Below are positions 40,441 through 51,016 of a DNA stretch of 52,500 bases, in pieces; position 1 is the first letter of the stretch, and each line of letters opens with the position of its first letter. Made by a program: the position numbers and the translations under genes. Source of the DNA: Mesostigma viride (taxonomy: Eukaryota > Streptophyta > Mesostigmatophyceae > Mesostigmatales > Mesostigmataceae); assembly GCA_009746045.1 (NCBI GenBank), contig RPFO01001049.1, forward strand, positions 1 through 52,500, in the 5' to 3' direction. The notes under the pieces were generated by a model. It made no database searches, had not been told where the DNA came from, and was given only the letters and a program-made list of their open reading frames with translations.

Positions 40441-40643
40441 GCACTGGCCCCCTTGCGCCGTCCTACAGTACTCCTTATGTACGCAAGTCGGTAGATTGCG
40501 TACCTAATGAGACGGCAATTTTCAAATTTGCGAGGCGCGACGCGTGCGCACCGGCCCCCTTGCGCCGTCCTACTTACTCCTTATGTACGCAAGTCGGTAG
40601 ATTGCGTACATAATGAGACGGCAATTTCAAATTGCGAGGCGCC
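40441..40643. repeat. Tandem duplication, 107-bp period
   Basis: Two nearly identical units start at 40441 (GCACTGGCCCCC) and 40548 (GCACCGGCCCCC); each contains the hairpin GTACGCAA...TTGCGTAC. Non-coding. Confidence 0.85.
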
Positions 40644-40798
40644 AGATCCAGGCCCGACGCCGATTTGCGAATGGTCAGATTCGCAACACTGACTAACCCG
40701 CGCGTCCGATGCCCGCGAAACGTCAACTCAGCCACGTGTAGGTCGGCAAATATCTGGCAAATTCGGTGCAAATTGAGTTTGGCGCCCAAATTTGCATA

Positions 40799-40808
40799 TG
40801 TATAAAAA
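40799..40808 (+). promoter_or_regulatory. TATA box for the transposase gene
   Basis: TATAAAAAAG lies about 125 bases upstream of the transposase ATG at 40931, with no competing ATG frame of length between them. The minus-strand USP-like gene starts ~800 bases away in the other direction. Confidence 0.45.
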
Positions 40809-41171
40809 AGAGCATCGGTCGTCCTGTGGCACATCCACCACCAACCTGACCTGCGCACAACCCAAGTGTGCGCACCATCCATACTGTACACGTGTGCCCA
40901 CCACGAGGGCTGGCGCCATAGCCACGCCCCATGACTAACTTCACAGGCAAAGAAAGTGGGGCTAAACCACGGCGGAGACAGCCGCAGCTGTGCGCGCGCG
41001 TTCCGGCCAAGAGTGACAATGTTTTGCCCACCGCTGACGACAAGGCGGCGCCCATCCTGGAGCCACCCAAGACAAAGCTGGTCACGCTCGTGAGCGCGAA
41101 GCAGAAAGTTGTCGCAGTCACGTGTATCGAACAGGGAACTACCACGCCGTCGGCCGTCGCCAAGCAATATG

Positions 41172-41781
41172 AGTTAACGTAAAGGATTTACGTTAGATGG
41201 ATAGAGATTGTTACGCTCTTTCCAACGGCACCTTGAACGCCTCATTTGGGAACGTAAAAGTTATGACGTTTCCTAGGCTGTGCCGACAGTACCCGGCGCG
41301 CCACTGTGGGCGCGTACGGACACAGGATGTACAAGTGTCACTGTGATAGTCCGCAGGACGTTGACAGGACTTGTACAGGACTTGATGGTCAATTGATAGG
41401 TAGGCGCACTGTAGCGCGCCAGGACCTATGAGACAGTTGATGCTGACTAGTGTACGGATAGGTCCACAGGACTAGCCGTATGGACAATTGATAGATCTGC
41501 GCGCCAAAGGCGTGCCAGAGTCTGTGTAATCAATTGATTGACAGTTCAGCTGTGACAGTGCAGCTGAATACTTGGACGCGTCCCTAGCAAGCTATATGAG
41601 TGACTTGGTCACACGGGACGCTAGCTCTTGCGTGCACGCTCTCTTGGCATAACGACCCTGTCGTCTGTGCTACGTGCAGTCTCGGACTTGACGTGACTTA
41701 CGTCTGTGTTTGCTCATTATAATAAAGGCAACTTTCCTGCAAGAGCCATGGATTCCCTCGGTGGTAAACTCTCATTCAACT
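41172..41781 (+). repeat. 5' LTR of element D (610 bp)
   Basis: Starts AGTTAACGTAAAGG and ends CATTCAACT. A start hairpin pairs AACGTAAA (41176-41183) with TTTACGTT (41187-41194). AATAAA at 41721-41726 is a candidate poly(A) signal. The primer site should start at CGTATTACAAT (41782). Confidence 0.92.
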
Positions 41782-41808
41782 CGTATTACAATCTTCGTAC
41801 CAAGAAAA

Positions 41809-42594
41809 ATGCCGGACTCGATGGAGTTCCGCATTCCGAGGGATTCTGAAATTTTGGGCAGTCCAGCGGACATCGCCGAATCTCCGGCTGGTCCTTCGAC
41901 GACTCCTGTTCGTGAAGATCGTCCGGTTCTTAATCCGGCGTGGCAGCGTGTTGTTGACCAGGCGGTAGCGTCCAGTGCGGAGCTACGCGCTCAGCAGCAG
42001 GCACTGCTGCAAAACCTACGACTGCCGCCCCCGCCTCCGCAACCTTCGATTGTTTCGGGGTTTCGCGATTACCTTGATTCCATTCGAGCTTTGCTCGCGG
42101 ACTTCGAGGTCCATACCCGGGCGGGGTTGCAAGCGCCCAGCGCGGTTGCCGAGGTCTCTGAGGAGATCGACAACGCGGTTTCATCGCTTACAGGTTACCA
42201 GCGCAATCTCGCTAACTGGCTGTCGGTTCGTTCGGGCGTCATTCCGACGATTACGACCAACCTGTTTCAAGACCTTGCGATTCTGCAGTTGCTGTCGCGA
42301 GGCTTCCGGACGCGTGAGCGGCAATTGCTGCTCAATCTTGTCGCGTTCTTGTCTGCATTGCGAGAGTGGGCGCCGGACGGGTGGGATTTTCTAACGATTC
42401 TTACCAACCCGCTCCGCATCGTCACCCGCCGCCGTCGTCGCCGCATTGATCCGGTGACGGGACGTCGGTTGGACCCCATCGTCATCGAAACTCCGGTGAC
42501 GATTGAGGTTGGGCAAGGCCAGGAGGCGCCTGCGCCTGTCGCCAACGATCCAATTTACGACTACGACTACTGCGATTTTCGTGGTCTCGACTGA
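41809..42594 (+). CDS. ORF upstream of gag in element D, unknown protein
   Basis: 261 residues from ATG 41809, 27 bases after the LTR end. N-terminus acidic and Pro/Ser-rich, then a helical region (RVVDQAVASSAELRAQQQALL), a PPPPPQP linker, further helices up to LLNLVAFLSALREWAPDG, a strongly basic stretch (RRRRRR, about 42428-42445) and a Tyr/Asp-rich end (DPIYDYDYCDF). It is the intact counterpart of the broken ORF in element C, although sequence similarity between them is low. No family recognised; a nucleic-acid-binding accessory protein is one possibility from the basic patch. Confidence 0.6.
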   Translation: MPDSMEFRIPRDSEILGSPADIAESPAGPSTTPVREDRPVLNPAWQRVVDQAVASSAELRAQQQALLQNLRLPPPPPQPSIVSGFRDYLDSIRALLADFEVHTRAGLQAPSAVAEVSEEIDNAVSSLTGYQRNLANWLSVRSGVIPTITTNLFQDLAILQLLSRGFRTRERQLLLNLVAFLSALREWAPDGWDFLTILTNPLRIVTRRRRRRIDPVTGRRLDPIVIETPVTIEVGQGQEAPAPVANDPIYDYDYCDFRGLD

Positions 42595-42716
42595 ATTCGG
42601 CATGGTGGCGCGGTCGGCACCGGGGCAGGCGGCTTTTTGACAGATTGTACATATCTACCTGTCTTTTGTTTTCCAGCTGCTTAGCTCAGGGCCATACACA
42701 GCTAGTGTAGTTTACC

Positions 42717-43809
42717 ATGGCTGAGGGACGCCGTAGCAAGGGCCTAGCCAGTGGGAATAATAATGGGGGTGCTGGTAGCGGGACCGCTCACGTAGATGAC
42801 GTGGGGGTTACCGGCGAGATTACCAATGTGCCTATTAATAATAATACACATGCTGTCTCTGGATATGATCTCACCACACAGGGTCTCCTTATTGTTAATC
42901 AGCTGCAACCTGTCACTTCAGACTCAAAGCCAAAGCAGGCAGAGGAGTTTGTGGAAGGACTAGAGGGGTTTCCAAGCTTGTACGGTGGTACAAACTATTA
43001 TCAGATCTGGATAGGCAGCCAGACTTTTGGCAAGTGCACAGATCAGATTAAAGACCTCACTAGAGAGTGCAAGAAGGCCAACAAGGCCTGGGCAGTCTAC
43101 GTGGCAGAGCTGAGGGAGCTGCTAGAGGATCAACGGAAGAAAGTGGGGATCCATTGGCAGGATAAATACCAAGGGTGGGAGGTAAGGGAGACCTATCCAG
43201 AACTTCCTCAACTATTGTAAAATGGTTGAGGAGGGCAGGGCTCACGGCTTCAATGTCGCTGACAGCATAGCCCTGACAAACTGGCTCAAGGTTTCTGGGC
43301 TGGACAAGGCAACACGTGGCTCTTTAAAGGTCATGTGTGCCCCACACTCTACCCTCAAGGCCTACAAGGTCATAATCAAACAAGCACTCGAGGCAGAGGA
43401 GCTGTTTGAGGGTGGAATGCCAGCTGTGAAGGCTACCCACGCAGGTGGGCGTGCCCAGGGGGGCTCCAAGACGTCTGAGGCTGACAGAAGCCAAGGAGGA
43501 CGTGGGGGCAACCACAACAAGCGGAAGGCCAACCATTCACCCGACCCTGACGGGCAATCACATGCCAAGTCGGTGTTCAGGAGGGTGGGTGGTAAGCCCA
43601 GGCAGGGTAACGCGCCTGACAACGGGGGAGGAGGCCAGGGCAAGTCAAAGATCCAGTGCTACCTGTGCAAGGGGTGGGGGCACATCAAGAAGGAGTGTCC
43701 CAGCTTCAAGAAGACCCAGGGCCAGGGCAGCAACAAGAAGAACAACAACAAGTCCCAGGCAGGCCAGCCTTCAAAGGGCAGTCAGCAAGAAGACAACAAG
43801 GAGCAGTGA
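42717..43809 (+). CDS. gag: gag of element D (one frameshift)
   Basis: Starts at ATG 42717 (MAEGRRSKG). The core has FPSLYGGTNYYQIWIGS and KAWAVYVAELRELLEDQ, matching element C. A one-base shift near 43205-43218 moves reading to the frame that holds the rest of the core (VADSIALTNWLKVSGLD), a basic Gly-rich linker and the knuckle CYLCKGWGHIKKEC (about 43660-43701). It ends at TGA 43807-43809, in frame with pol. Gag would assemble particles and package RNA. Confidence 0.82.
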
Positions 43810-43812
43810 CTG
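43807..43812 (+). promoter_or_regulatory. Candidate UGA readthrough site between gag and pol of D
   Basis: CAG-TGA-CTG, with the frame open on both sides from the zinc knuckle to the end of RT. It matches element C in position and in the UGA-CUN context. Confidence 0.55.
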
Positions 43813-46800
43813 TCTGAGGCAACCCCTACACACCTTAATTCACCCAAGGGGGAGGCCAGGTGCTCCAATGCAGATTTTATATCTGGGCAACAAGAGGGTG
43901 ATCTCCAGGTTCATGGTGGCCCCAGGTCACCTGGAGAGGTACAGGTTCCTATGAAGACGTCCTTGACAGCTGGTGCAGCTGTAAGAATGTCTGACCCCAT
44001 GCATCCTTGTGCTGGGCACGAGGGTGGACCTCTCATTTTGAGAGAAACCAATGTACAACCACAGAGGGGTGTGAAGGCCTCTGGTGGTATGCATGTGGTC
44101 CCTGCTGGCGGTCCAGGTGTTGGGCATGAGCAGGGTGACTCAGACTCTGAGTCAGAACAGGATGGAAGACAGCATGGTGATGCTGGACAACCTGACAGCA
44201 CAGTCCTGACTGTGCCAGGGACTGCTTCCTCTGTGTACCAGGAGTTGGGTGCCCGAATCCACAACATGTTTGGGCATGCCACTTCTCTGTCAAACAACTT
44301 TGCCTTCCGTATGGGCAGGGCACCCCTTCTTAAGGCGTGTCAGCAAGCTGCCTCACGGTGTAAGTGCCAGTTGTCCTCCAACAAGCCCAGGAAATCACAT
44401 GCCAAAGCTATACCTCAGAGCATTGGTGATCTGCAGTGTGATATCCAACACATCAGGGGCATGCAACTGTTGGTGTGCGTGGACAGGTACACAAAATACA
44501 AGGTGCTGGAGCATTTACCTTCTATGAAGAACAGGTACTTGCTGGCTGCCCTGCAGAATGTAAGAGCCAAGTTTCCTACCACAAGGATCCAGGTGGACAT
44601 GCAGTTTCAGCATCTCAAGGGTGATCCCACCCTTCCTGAGTTGCTGGTTACACCTAGGGAGGCTCATGGGCAGCAGGGTGCTATAGAGAGGGCAATCCAG
44701 GAGGTCAAGAAATTGATTATCTCTGAAGACTGGGTACCCTTATCTGCACCTGCACTTGTCAGGAGTGCATGGCTGAGGAACGTGGAGCAGCAGCTGAACA
44801 GCAGGGTTAACTTCTACTATGATGGAGTTGCTGTCAGCCCAATGGGTCTATATCATGGCCTGTGCCCACCACATGTGCTGGAGGGCTGGAAACATGCTGC
44901 ACATGTCACCTTTGCCAAGCTGAGGGAGAAGGACCGGGGTTGGAAGATGCTGGAGCCACAAGTGGGTCAGAAGGTCCTAGCTTGGAAGGAACCTAGCCTT
45001 TATGGCAAACGTGGTAGCTGGAGTCCTGGGGTGGTTACCCAGGTTGATGAAGCTAGCCACGCATGCTTGGTCAGCATGGAGGACGAACCAAAGCATGTGC
45101 ACCGGCTGAGTTGGTCATATGTCAAGCCTAACCTGATGAATGAGGGCAGTCAGGCACAAGGCTCACAGGACCTGCAGGATTTTCAGGTCCCAAGTGACAT
45201 CACTGATGCAACGACCACATCTGTTGCAGGGGAATCTGTCAGCCCTGGCCAGGTTGCAGAGGTACCTGTTGAACAGGCTGCAAGGTCAACAGCTGGGGAG
45301 TCAACTGTCAAGCCCAAGGCTCTAACCAAGCCCAGGGGGACAAGTTTGGCTGGATTAATTGGGGCTCTGCAAAGGGCCAAGAAGCAGCCCAAGGTAGCCA
45401 AGCTCAGGTGGCATGGCAATCTGGGGCTGGACACTGCCTTAGAGGTAGACACTAATTCTCAGGTTTCCATCATTGGGACCAGAGCTGCAGCAGGGTACAG
45501 CATGACTGAACCCAGCTATCAGTTTGTGTCTGACTTCAGTGGCGGGGTACACGTGAAGGTACTGGGTGAGGTATCCATTCCTATCCTTGGACAGGACACT
45601 GCTTTTTGTGTCTTGGAGGGCTATCAGGGACCTGCTCTTCTGGGGCAGAATTTCCTATGCCAGGATGGGGTAGTGATCACGTCCTCTCTCCTGACTAAGG
45701 AAGGGGCTGGTCAGGTCCCACTGATTAATTTCAGGACCACTCACCTATCACGTGCAGTAACCAGGACGGTTAAGCGTGTGCAAGTGTGCCAGGGGCAGGA
45801 GCCCTTGGTTGATGACCTCATATTGCCAGCTGCTAGTCATCCAAGCAGTTTGGGCATTGGTCCTCACTCACTTGCTGGACACAGCCCTATAAACTACCAA
45901 GGCCTGGTGAAGCTCATGTCCTCTCCCATTATGTGTCCCCAGGTCACACTGGGTCTGATTAAATCTGGGGAGGACTGGATCTCCAAGAAATGCGTGGAAC
46001 CTGTCAATGACCTGCCTCCTGCACGACGTCTACTCAAGCTCAAGTTTGTCATCAAGATGAAGGAGGTGGACGGGGTCAAGGTACCACACGTCAGGCCAGT
46101 ACTGAATGAGTTCAAGGGTACTGGTGAGTGCACCGCTGAGGAGTTGTATACCCCTGGCATGCTGCATGACACTTGGAGGCTGCTGCTGTGTGTATTTCTA
46201 GGCCTTCTCAACAAGGGCTTGGACTATGGCTCAGTGGTGGTAGACTTCAAGAGGGCATTTCTGGAGGGGGATGCAGATGTGGCACAGGAAAAGTGGGAGG
46301 GCAAGACGCCTTTCTATGTCAGGGTGCCTGCTGTATGGAAAAGGGACATTCACACTGAGTTCCTTAAAATCCTCAAGGGCCTGGAGGGCCTGAGGTCAAG
46401 TCCAATAATCTGGAGGGAGACTCTCAACCGTTTCCTGAAGGAGCATTGCAACTTGAAGGTTTCTCCTGTAGACCCCTGTCTGTTTCTGGGGCAATGGGAA
46501 GGCCTACCAGTGTATGCTTCGCTGCACGGGGATGACCTACATCTGATAGCTCCCACGTCGTGGCTTAAGGAGCTGATCTCCATCATTAAGTCCAAGTTTC
46601 CTCTGGGTAGGGAGCAATGGCAGGTGGAGAATGAGCCTCTCCTGTTTGTGGGCATGGAGGCCACACTGGTGAAGAAGGGGGGGAGTGGCGTATGCTGCTG
46701 GTGGGGGGCAACGATTATCAAGAGACCCTCATTAGCAAGCTTCCTCCAGTCATCACACAGGCACTGTGTCCCATGGTGAGGGGCATGGTTGCTTGGGTGG

Positions 46801-47435
46801 CAGGCATTTCCAGGCCAGACCTTATGGTCATAGCCAGGTTGCCTGATGACATGCTGACAGAGCTAGGGTCTGCCAAGGTGGCTGATCAGGTCAGGGCTTC
46901 GTCTGGCATTCTGTTGTCTGCAGTGGATTTATCACAACCCATTTGCATGGAGCTGTATGTGGATAGCTCAATGGACAGCAGGCAGGTCTCCAAGGTCAGG
47001 GGCAGGGCTGCAGGGCTCTTTGTGCTCAGACAGGAAGGCCTGGGGAGTTTGGTGAGCTGGTTCAGTCGCCTGCACAAACGGGTGGCTGTCAGTAGTGATG
47101 TGGCAGAATGCAGGGCTATTTGTGAAGGCATTCACACAAGCCTTTATCTGAAGGAGTTGCTTCATCAGATGACTTCTAACACTCCTTGGCCACTTCAGGT
47201 TACCACTCTTCTAAAAACAGACTCCATGGGGATGGTGCAGTTTGTGCACAGGCAGATGGCCAGAAGTAGGGACTTGGATTATCTCCTTCTTAAGGAATTG
47301 TCCTCCTTGGCCAATATTGAGCATATCCCTGGGGTTGACAATCCTGCTGATGCTTTGACCAAGCTAGTGCAGAAGGCAGCAGTGCAATACAAGGTTCTTC
47401 AGTCTCTGATGGACCCATCTCAGCAAGCTGTCTAA
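43810..47435 (+). CDS. pol: pol of element D: integrase, DTN protease-like, RT, RNase H (one frameshift)
   Basis: Integrase: IHNMFGHA...CKC finger, CDIQ (D at 44440), VDMQ (44596), IERAIQ (E at 44686), then an SH3-like tail. Protease-like: EVDTNSQVSIIG (45448) and ALLGQNFL. RT: VDFKRAFLEGD and HGDD at ~46528. At a G7 run (46677-46683) the frame changes; RNase H continues in the frame of 46692-47435: YVDSSMD, SWFSRLHKRVAVSSDVAE, KTDSMGMVQF, HIPGVDNPADALTK. The order and the DTN motif agree with element C. Confidence 0.87.
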
Positions 47436-47714
47436 GCTGGTGCCTGGTTATAGGGCATTGGAGAGCAGATTGTGTGGTAGTGTCAGCATTGTGACTGGCA
47501 TAATACCTGTATTTTAGTCTGTACTAAGGCTCATGGACCATGGTACACTCACTCTGATTTTAATCAGGATACAGCCAGGTTTTGGCTGGGGTTCATGCTG
47601 TTGACTACACAAGGTTGACAGGTCCATTACAGACCATGTATTCTATTTAAAAAGAAATGTATATTTGTACATACCTCACACAATGGTCTGGGAACCTTTA
47701 TTCTGGGGTTTATA

Positions 47715-47736
47715 GGGCGGGGTTCGATTCCCTGGT
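47715..47736 (+). promoter_or_regulatory. tRNA T-arm / B-box-like motif in 3' UTR of D
   Basis: Identical over 22 bases to 33735-33756 in element C, with GGTTCGATTCC and a T-arm stem-loop; ~18 upstream bases are also similar (TCTGGGGTTTATA versus TCTGTGGTTTGT). Confidence 0.6.
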
Positions 47737-47838
47737 ATTATGTTTCTACAAGCTGGCCTGCTCAGGTGTTTTACCTGTTCAGACTTCCCTAGTTCCCCAG
47801 GGCAGGATTTAATTGTTGCCTATGTGTTTCATTTTGTC

Positions 47839-48058
47839 ATTTGTTTGCTGTGGCAATTTATCATCTGACAAGTAGACGGGCGCCATAAGACGGGCGCCAA
47901 TACTAACCTGTTGAGAGTATGACGGGGAAACTATTGTAATACGAGTTGAATGAGAGTTTACAATAGTTTCCCCGTCATACTCTCAACAGGTTAGTATTGG
48001 CGCCCGTCTTATGGCGCCCGTCTACTTGTCAGATGATAAATTGCCACAGCAAACAAAT
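47839..48058. repeat. Perfect 101-bp inverted repeat with 18-base loop in D 3' UTR
   Basis: Arms 47839-47939 and 47958-48058 are reverse complements without a mismatch that I can find. The central 28 bases (47934-47961) are the exact reverse complement of 41765-41792, i.e. the last 17 bases of the 5' LTR plus the first 11 of the primer-site region. Confidence 0.9.
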
Positions 48059-48504
48059 ACGTCTTACTTTGTCAAGTCGTATTTCAATTGTCATGGATTT
48101 ATTGTGCTTATATTAGATATGTACTGGGTTTTATGGGATTAGTATCTGGGATTAATGTAACTCACCGCCAGAAGGTCATTGTACTGGAGGCTCTACCGAG
48201 GTGATGGGATTAATTCCTGGAGAAGACCTCATAGAATTAACCTGTATGTATTTAATTTTGTGTGTTTCTAATATCTGGTGGTACTCTGTAATGCCACTTC
48301 CATAGGTTTTTATCCATTTCTCATGAAATGGTTTTCCCTGTGGCAGATCTGTTTCTTTTCCAGTTCCTTAAAAGAAAGGGCTGGGGGAATGGCATTGGCC
48401 ATTAAAGACATCTGTTCAAGCTTCAAGCTGGAGTGAAGGACATTTCAAGCTACTTCAAGGGTCCCTGGCAGGGGATGTGATCCCTAAAGAAAAGAAGGGA
48501 TTGG

Positions 48505-49120
48505 AGTTAACGTAAAGGATTTACGTTAGATGGATAGAGATTGTTACGCTCTTTCCAACGGCACCTTGAACGCCTCATTTGGTTAAGGAACGTAAAAGTT
48601 ATGACGTTTCCTAGGCTGTGCCGACAGTACCCGGCGCGCCACTGTGGGCGCGTACGGACACAGGATGTACAAGTGTCACTTTGATAGTCCGCAGGACGTT
48701 GACAGGACTTGTACAGGACTTGATGGTCAATTGATAGGTAGGCGCACTGTAGCGCGCCAGGACCTATGAGACAGTTGATGCTGACTAGTGTACGGATAGG
48801 TCCGCAGGACTAGCCGTATGGACAATTGATAGATCTGCGCGCCAAAGGCGTGCCAGAGTCTGTGTAATCAATTGATTGACAGTTCAGCTGTGACAGTGCA
48901 GCTGAATACTTGGACGCGTCCCTAGCAAGCTATATGAGTGACTTGGTCACACTGGGGCGCTAGCTCTTGCGTGCACGCTCTCTTGGCATAACGACCCTGT
49001 CGTCTGTGCTACGTGCAGTCTCGGACTTGACGTGACTTACGTCTGTGTTTGCTCATTATAATAAAGGCAACCTTCCTGCAAGAGCCATGGATTCCCTCGG
49101 TGGTAAACTCTCATTCAACT
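48505..49120 (+). repeat. 3' LTR of element D (616 bp)
   Basis: Same ends as the 5' LTR (AGTTAACG, CATTCAACT), preceded by a purine tract ending GGGATTGG and followed by ATATG. A five-base addition near 48581 and one base near 48955 explain the length difference. Confidence 0.92.
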
Positions 49121-49324
49121 ATATGGAGTGAGCACTTCGACCGTCTGCCGGTGGCTGGAATCTGAGACGAAGGCGAAGATCCGTGCCATGGCTGATGACC
49201 CAAACCTGAAAAACCACTCGGGCCGAGGGTTGGTGCCCGGCAAACAACGAGAAGGCCGCTTTCCATTAATGGAGGCGGATTTGAGGGACTGGATCGTCAG
49301 CCAGAAGAGAGCCCCTGTGCTTGC

Positions 49325-49493
49325 GTAAGTTTGCATGCTTTCCTTGTTCTTCGTTTTGCTGAAAACACTGATGGGTAGTTTCTGTCTTTAAACAGCGGCA
49401 TGTGTATTTGGTGAACATTCGAAGGAGCGCAAAAGCTTGCTGATTGTCGCCCTCTCATTGCTTGCGTGCCTGTTTTTCCCAATCGTATTGCAG
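49325..49493 (+). other. Spliceosomal intron in transposase gene
   Basis: GTAAGT...TTGCAG, 169 bp; splicing joins GTGCTTGC to CGTCGTC and keeps the frame through the CENP-B-type domain. Confidence 0.8.
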
Positions 49494-50183
49494 CGTCGTC
49501 AAAGCACAGGCCAAGATCTTGATGGCTAAACATTACCCGACCGCGGGGATGGGCTTTGCGTACTCCGACACGTGGGCCCGCGAGTTCGCGTGCCGACGGG
49601 GCCTTGTCACGCGGATGGCGAGCAACCACCGCAATGTCACCATGGAGGAGGCGTTGCCCGCGTTGCAGCAGTTTCATTCCGGGCTCATCGTCGCCGGTTT
49701 GAACAGCGGCTTGAGGGCGCTCAGGGACCCATATTGGGGGCGTTTCCCCATCGGCCCCGCTACCGGCACGTTTCGGTTTAACATGGACCAGGTGGGCCTT
49801 GCCTTGAGGAACATGAAGGGCAAGTGCTTCGCGGAGAAAGGGGCGTCCCACGTGAACATGGGCACCAAGAAGGTGGATTACAAGCACCGGGCAGTTACCG
49901 TTTGCCTGACCACCGCCCCCCACTCCCCCTTTGACGAGAACTGGCTGGCTGACATGCCCCCCCCCTCATCATCTTCCCCGGCGCGGGTAAGAACGTGGCT
50001 CGTATGGCTTACGAGACCAACCAGTACATGCCTGAGGCGGTTGTCACCTTTCAGGCCTCCGCCTGGTTCAGCGACCACGCCCCGGAGGTGTGGTTGCAAC
50101 TGTTTGAAGCCTTTTTGAAGAAGTTCTACGCCAAGTACGGCAAGCGTGACGTCCTCTTGTTCTTGGACAACCTCGCTGTTCAG

Positions 50184-50368
50184 GTGGGCATGTGTTTCCT
50201 TCCTTATTACCCCAATTTTCTTTGGCTTGTTTCGTTTCAGTGCATGTGCATGTTGGCTGCAAGGCATGTGGTGATGATGATGCCGGAGACTAATATTCTC
50301 TTTTTTTTATGTGTCGTTTCCAATGCCTGGGTGTTTTGCATGGTGCTGCGGTGGATCGGTGCATGCAG
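50184..50368 (+). other. Spliceosomal intron in transposase gene
   Basis: GTGGGC...ATGCAG, 185 bp, phase 0, placed directly after LDNLAVQ so that the second and third catalytic Asp motifs are joined. Confidence 0.8.
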
Positions 50369-50785
50369 GTCTCCGACGAGTTTCGGAAAGCCCTCCGGGA
50401 TATGGGGGTGGTGCCGTGGTATGGGCCGGGCAACATGACCCACTTGTGGCAGCCAAATGACTGCTGCATCAATGCCGTGTTCAAGCGCTGGTTTGACGCG
50501 GAGGTCACCCGCATAATGGACGCGAGGGCCCGCGATGGGCTTGACCCGCCCAACGCCTCCGAGACGCGGATCATCATCCAGAATGCCGTGGCTATCGCCT
50601 GGATCCGCCTCTGCGGGCCTGAGGGCAGGCTGACCATCATGAAGGGCTGGACGCAGACCGGCTGTGCCGTCAGCCTCCAGCGGGATCCGAAGCGCGACGC
50701 ACTCGTCTGCCCCGAGGGCTTCACGAAATACGAGGTCCCACGCCCAACTGACGAGGAACTGGCGGTCACTCCCAACGCTGATGCG

Positions 50786-51016
50786 GTAAGTCAGGCTGCT
50801 AATGCATCGCGTAGTCGAGCATTTTCATCAATCCTCTGACACCATGTCAAAAGAACTCAGCTGGTGTGCCTTTGCAATGTGTGGACCACTGGCTGACTTC
50901 TTAACTTGGCAAACCAACTGATACTTGTCCTGTCCGCACAATCCCTTTAGCTGACTTTTTGCGTGTTGGCCTGCCTCGCACCGTGTGTGTGTGTTTGCCT
51001 TGTATGTATGTAACAG
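50786..51016 (+). other. Spliceosomal intron in transposase gene
   Basis: GTAAGT...TAACAG, 231 bp, phase 0. It leads to the low-complexity tail exon. Confidence 0.7.

Larger units (their letters stand above)
41172..49120 (+). mobile_element. Divergent copia-like LTR retrotransposon D
   Basis: LTRs of 610 and 616 bp, target duplication ATATG (41167-41171; 49121-49125), an ORF before gag, gag, UGA-linked pol, a long 3' UTR with T-arm motif and hairpin, and a purine tract. LTRs differ at about five substitutions and two small indels, so insertion is recent but older than C. It has the same architecture as C with clearly diverged proteins. It landed inside a transposase gene in the sense orientation. 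Confidence 0.92.
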
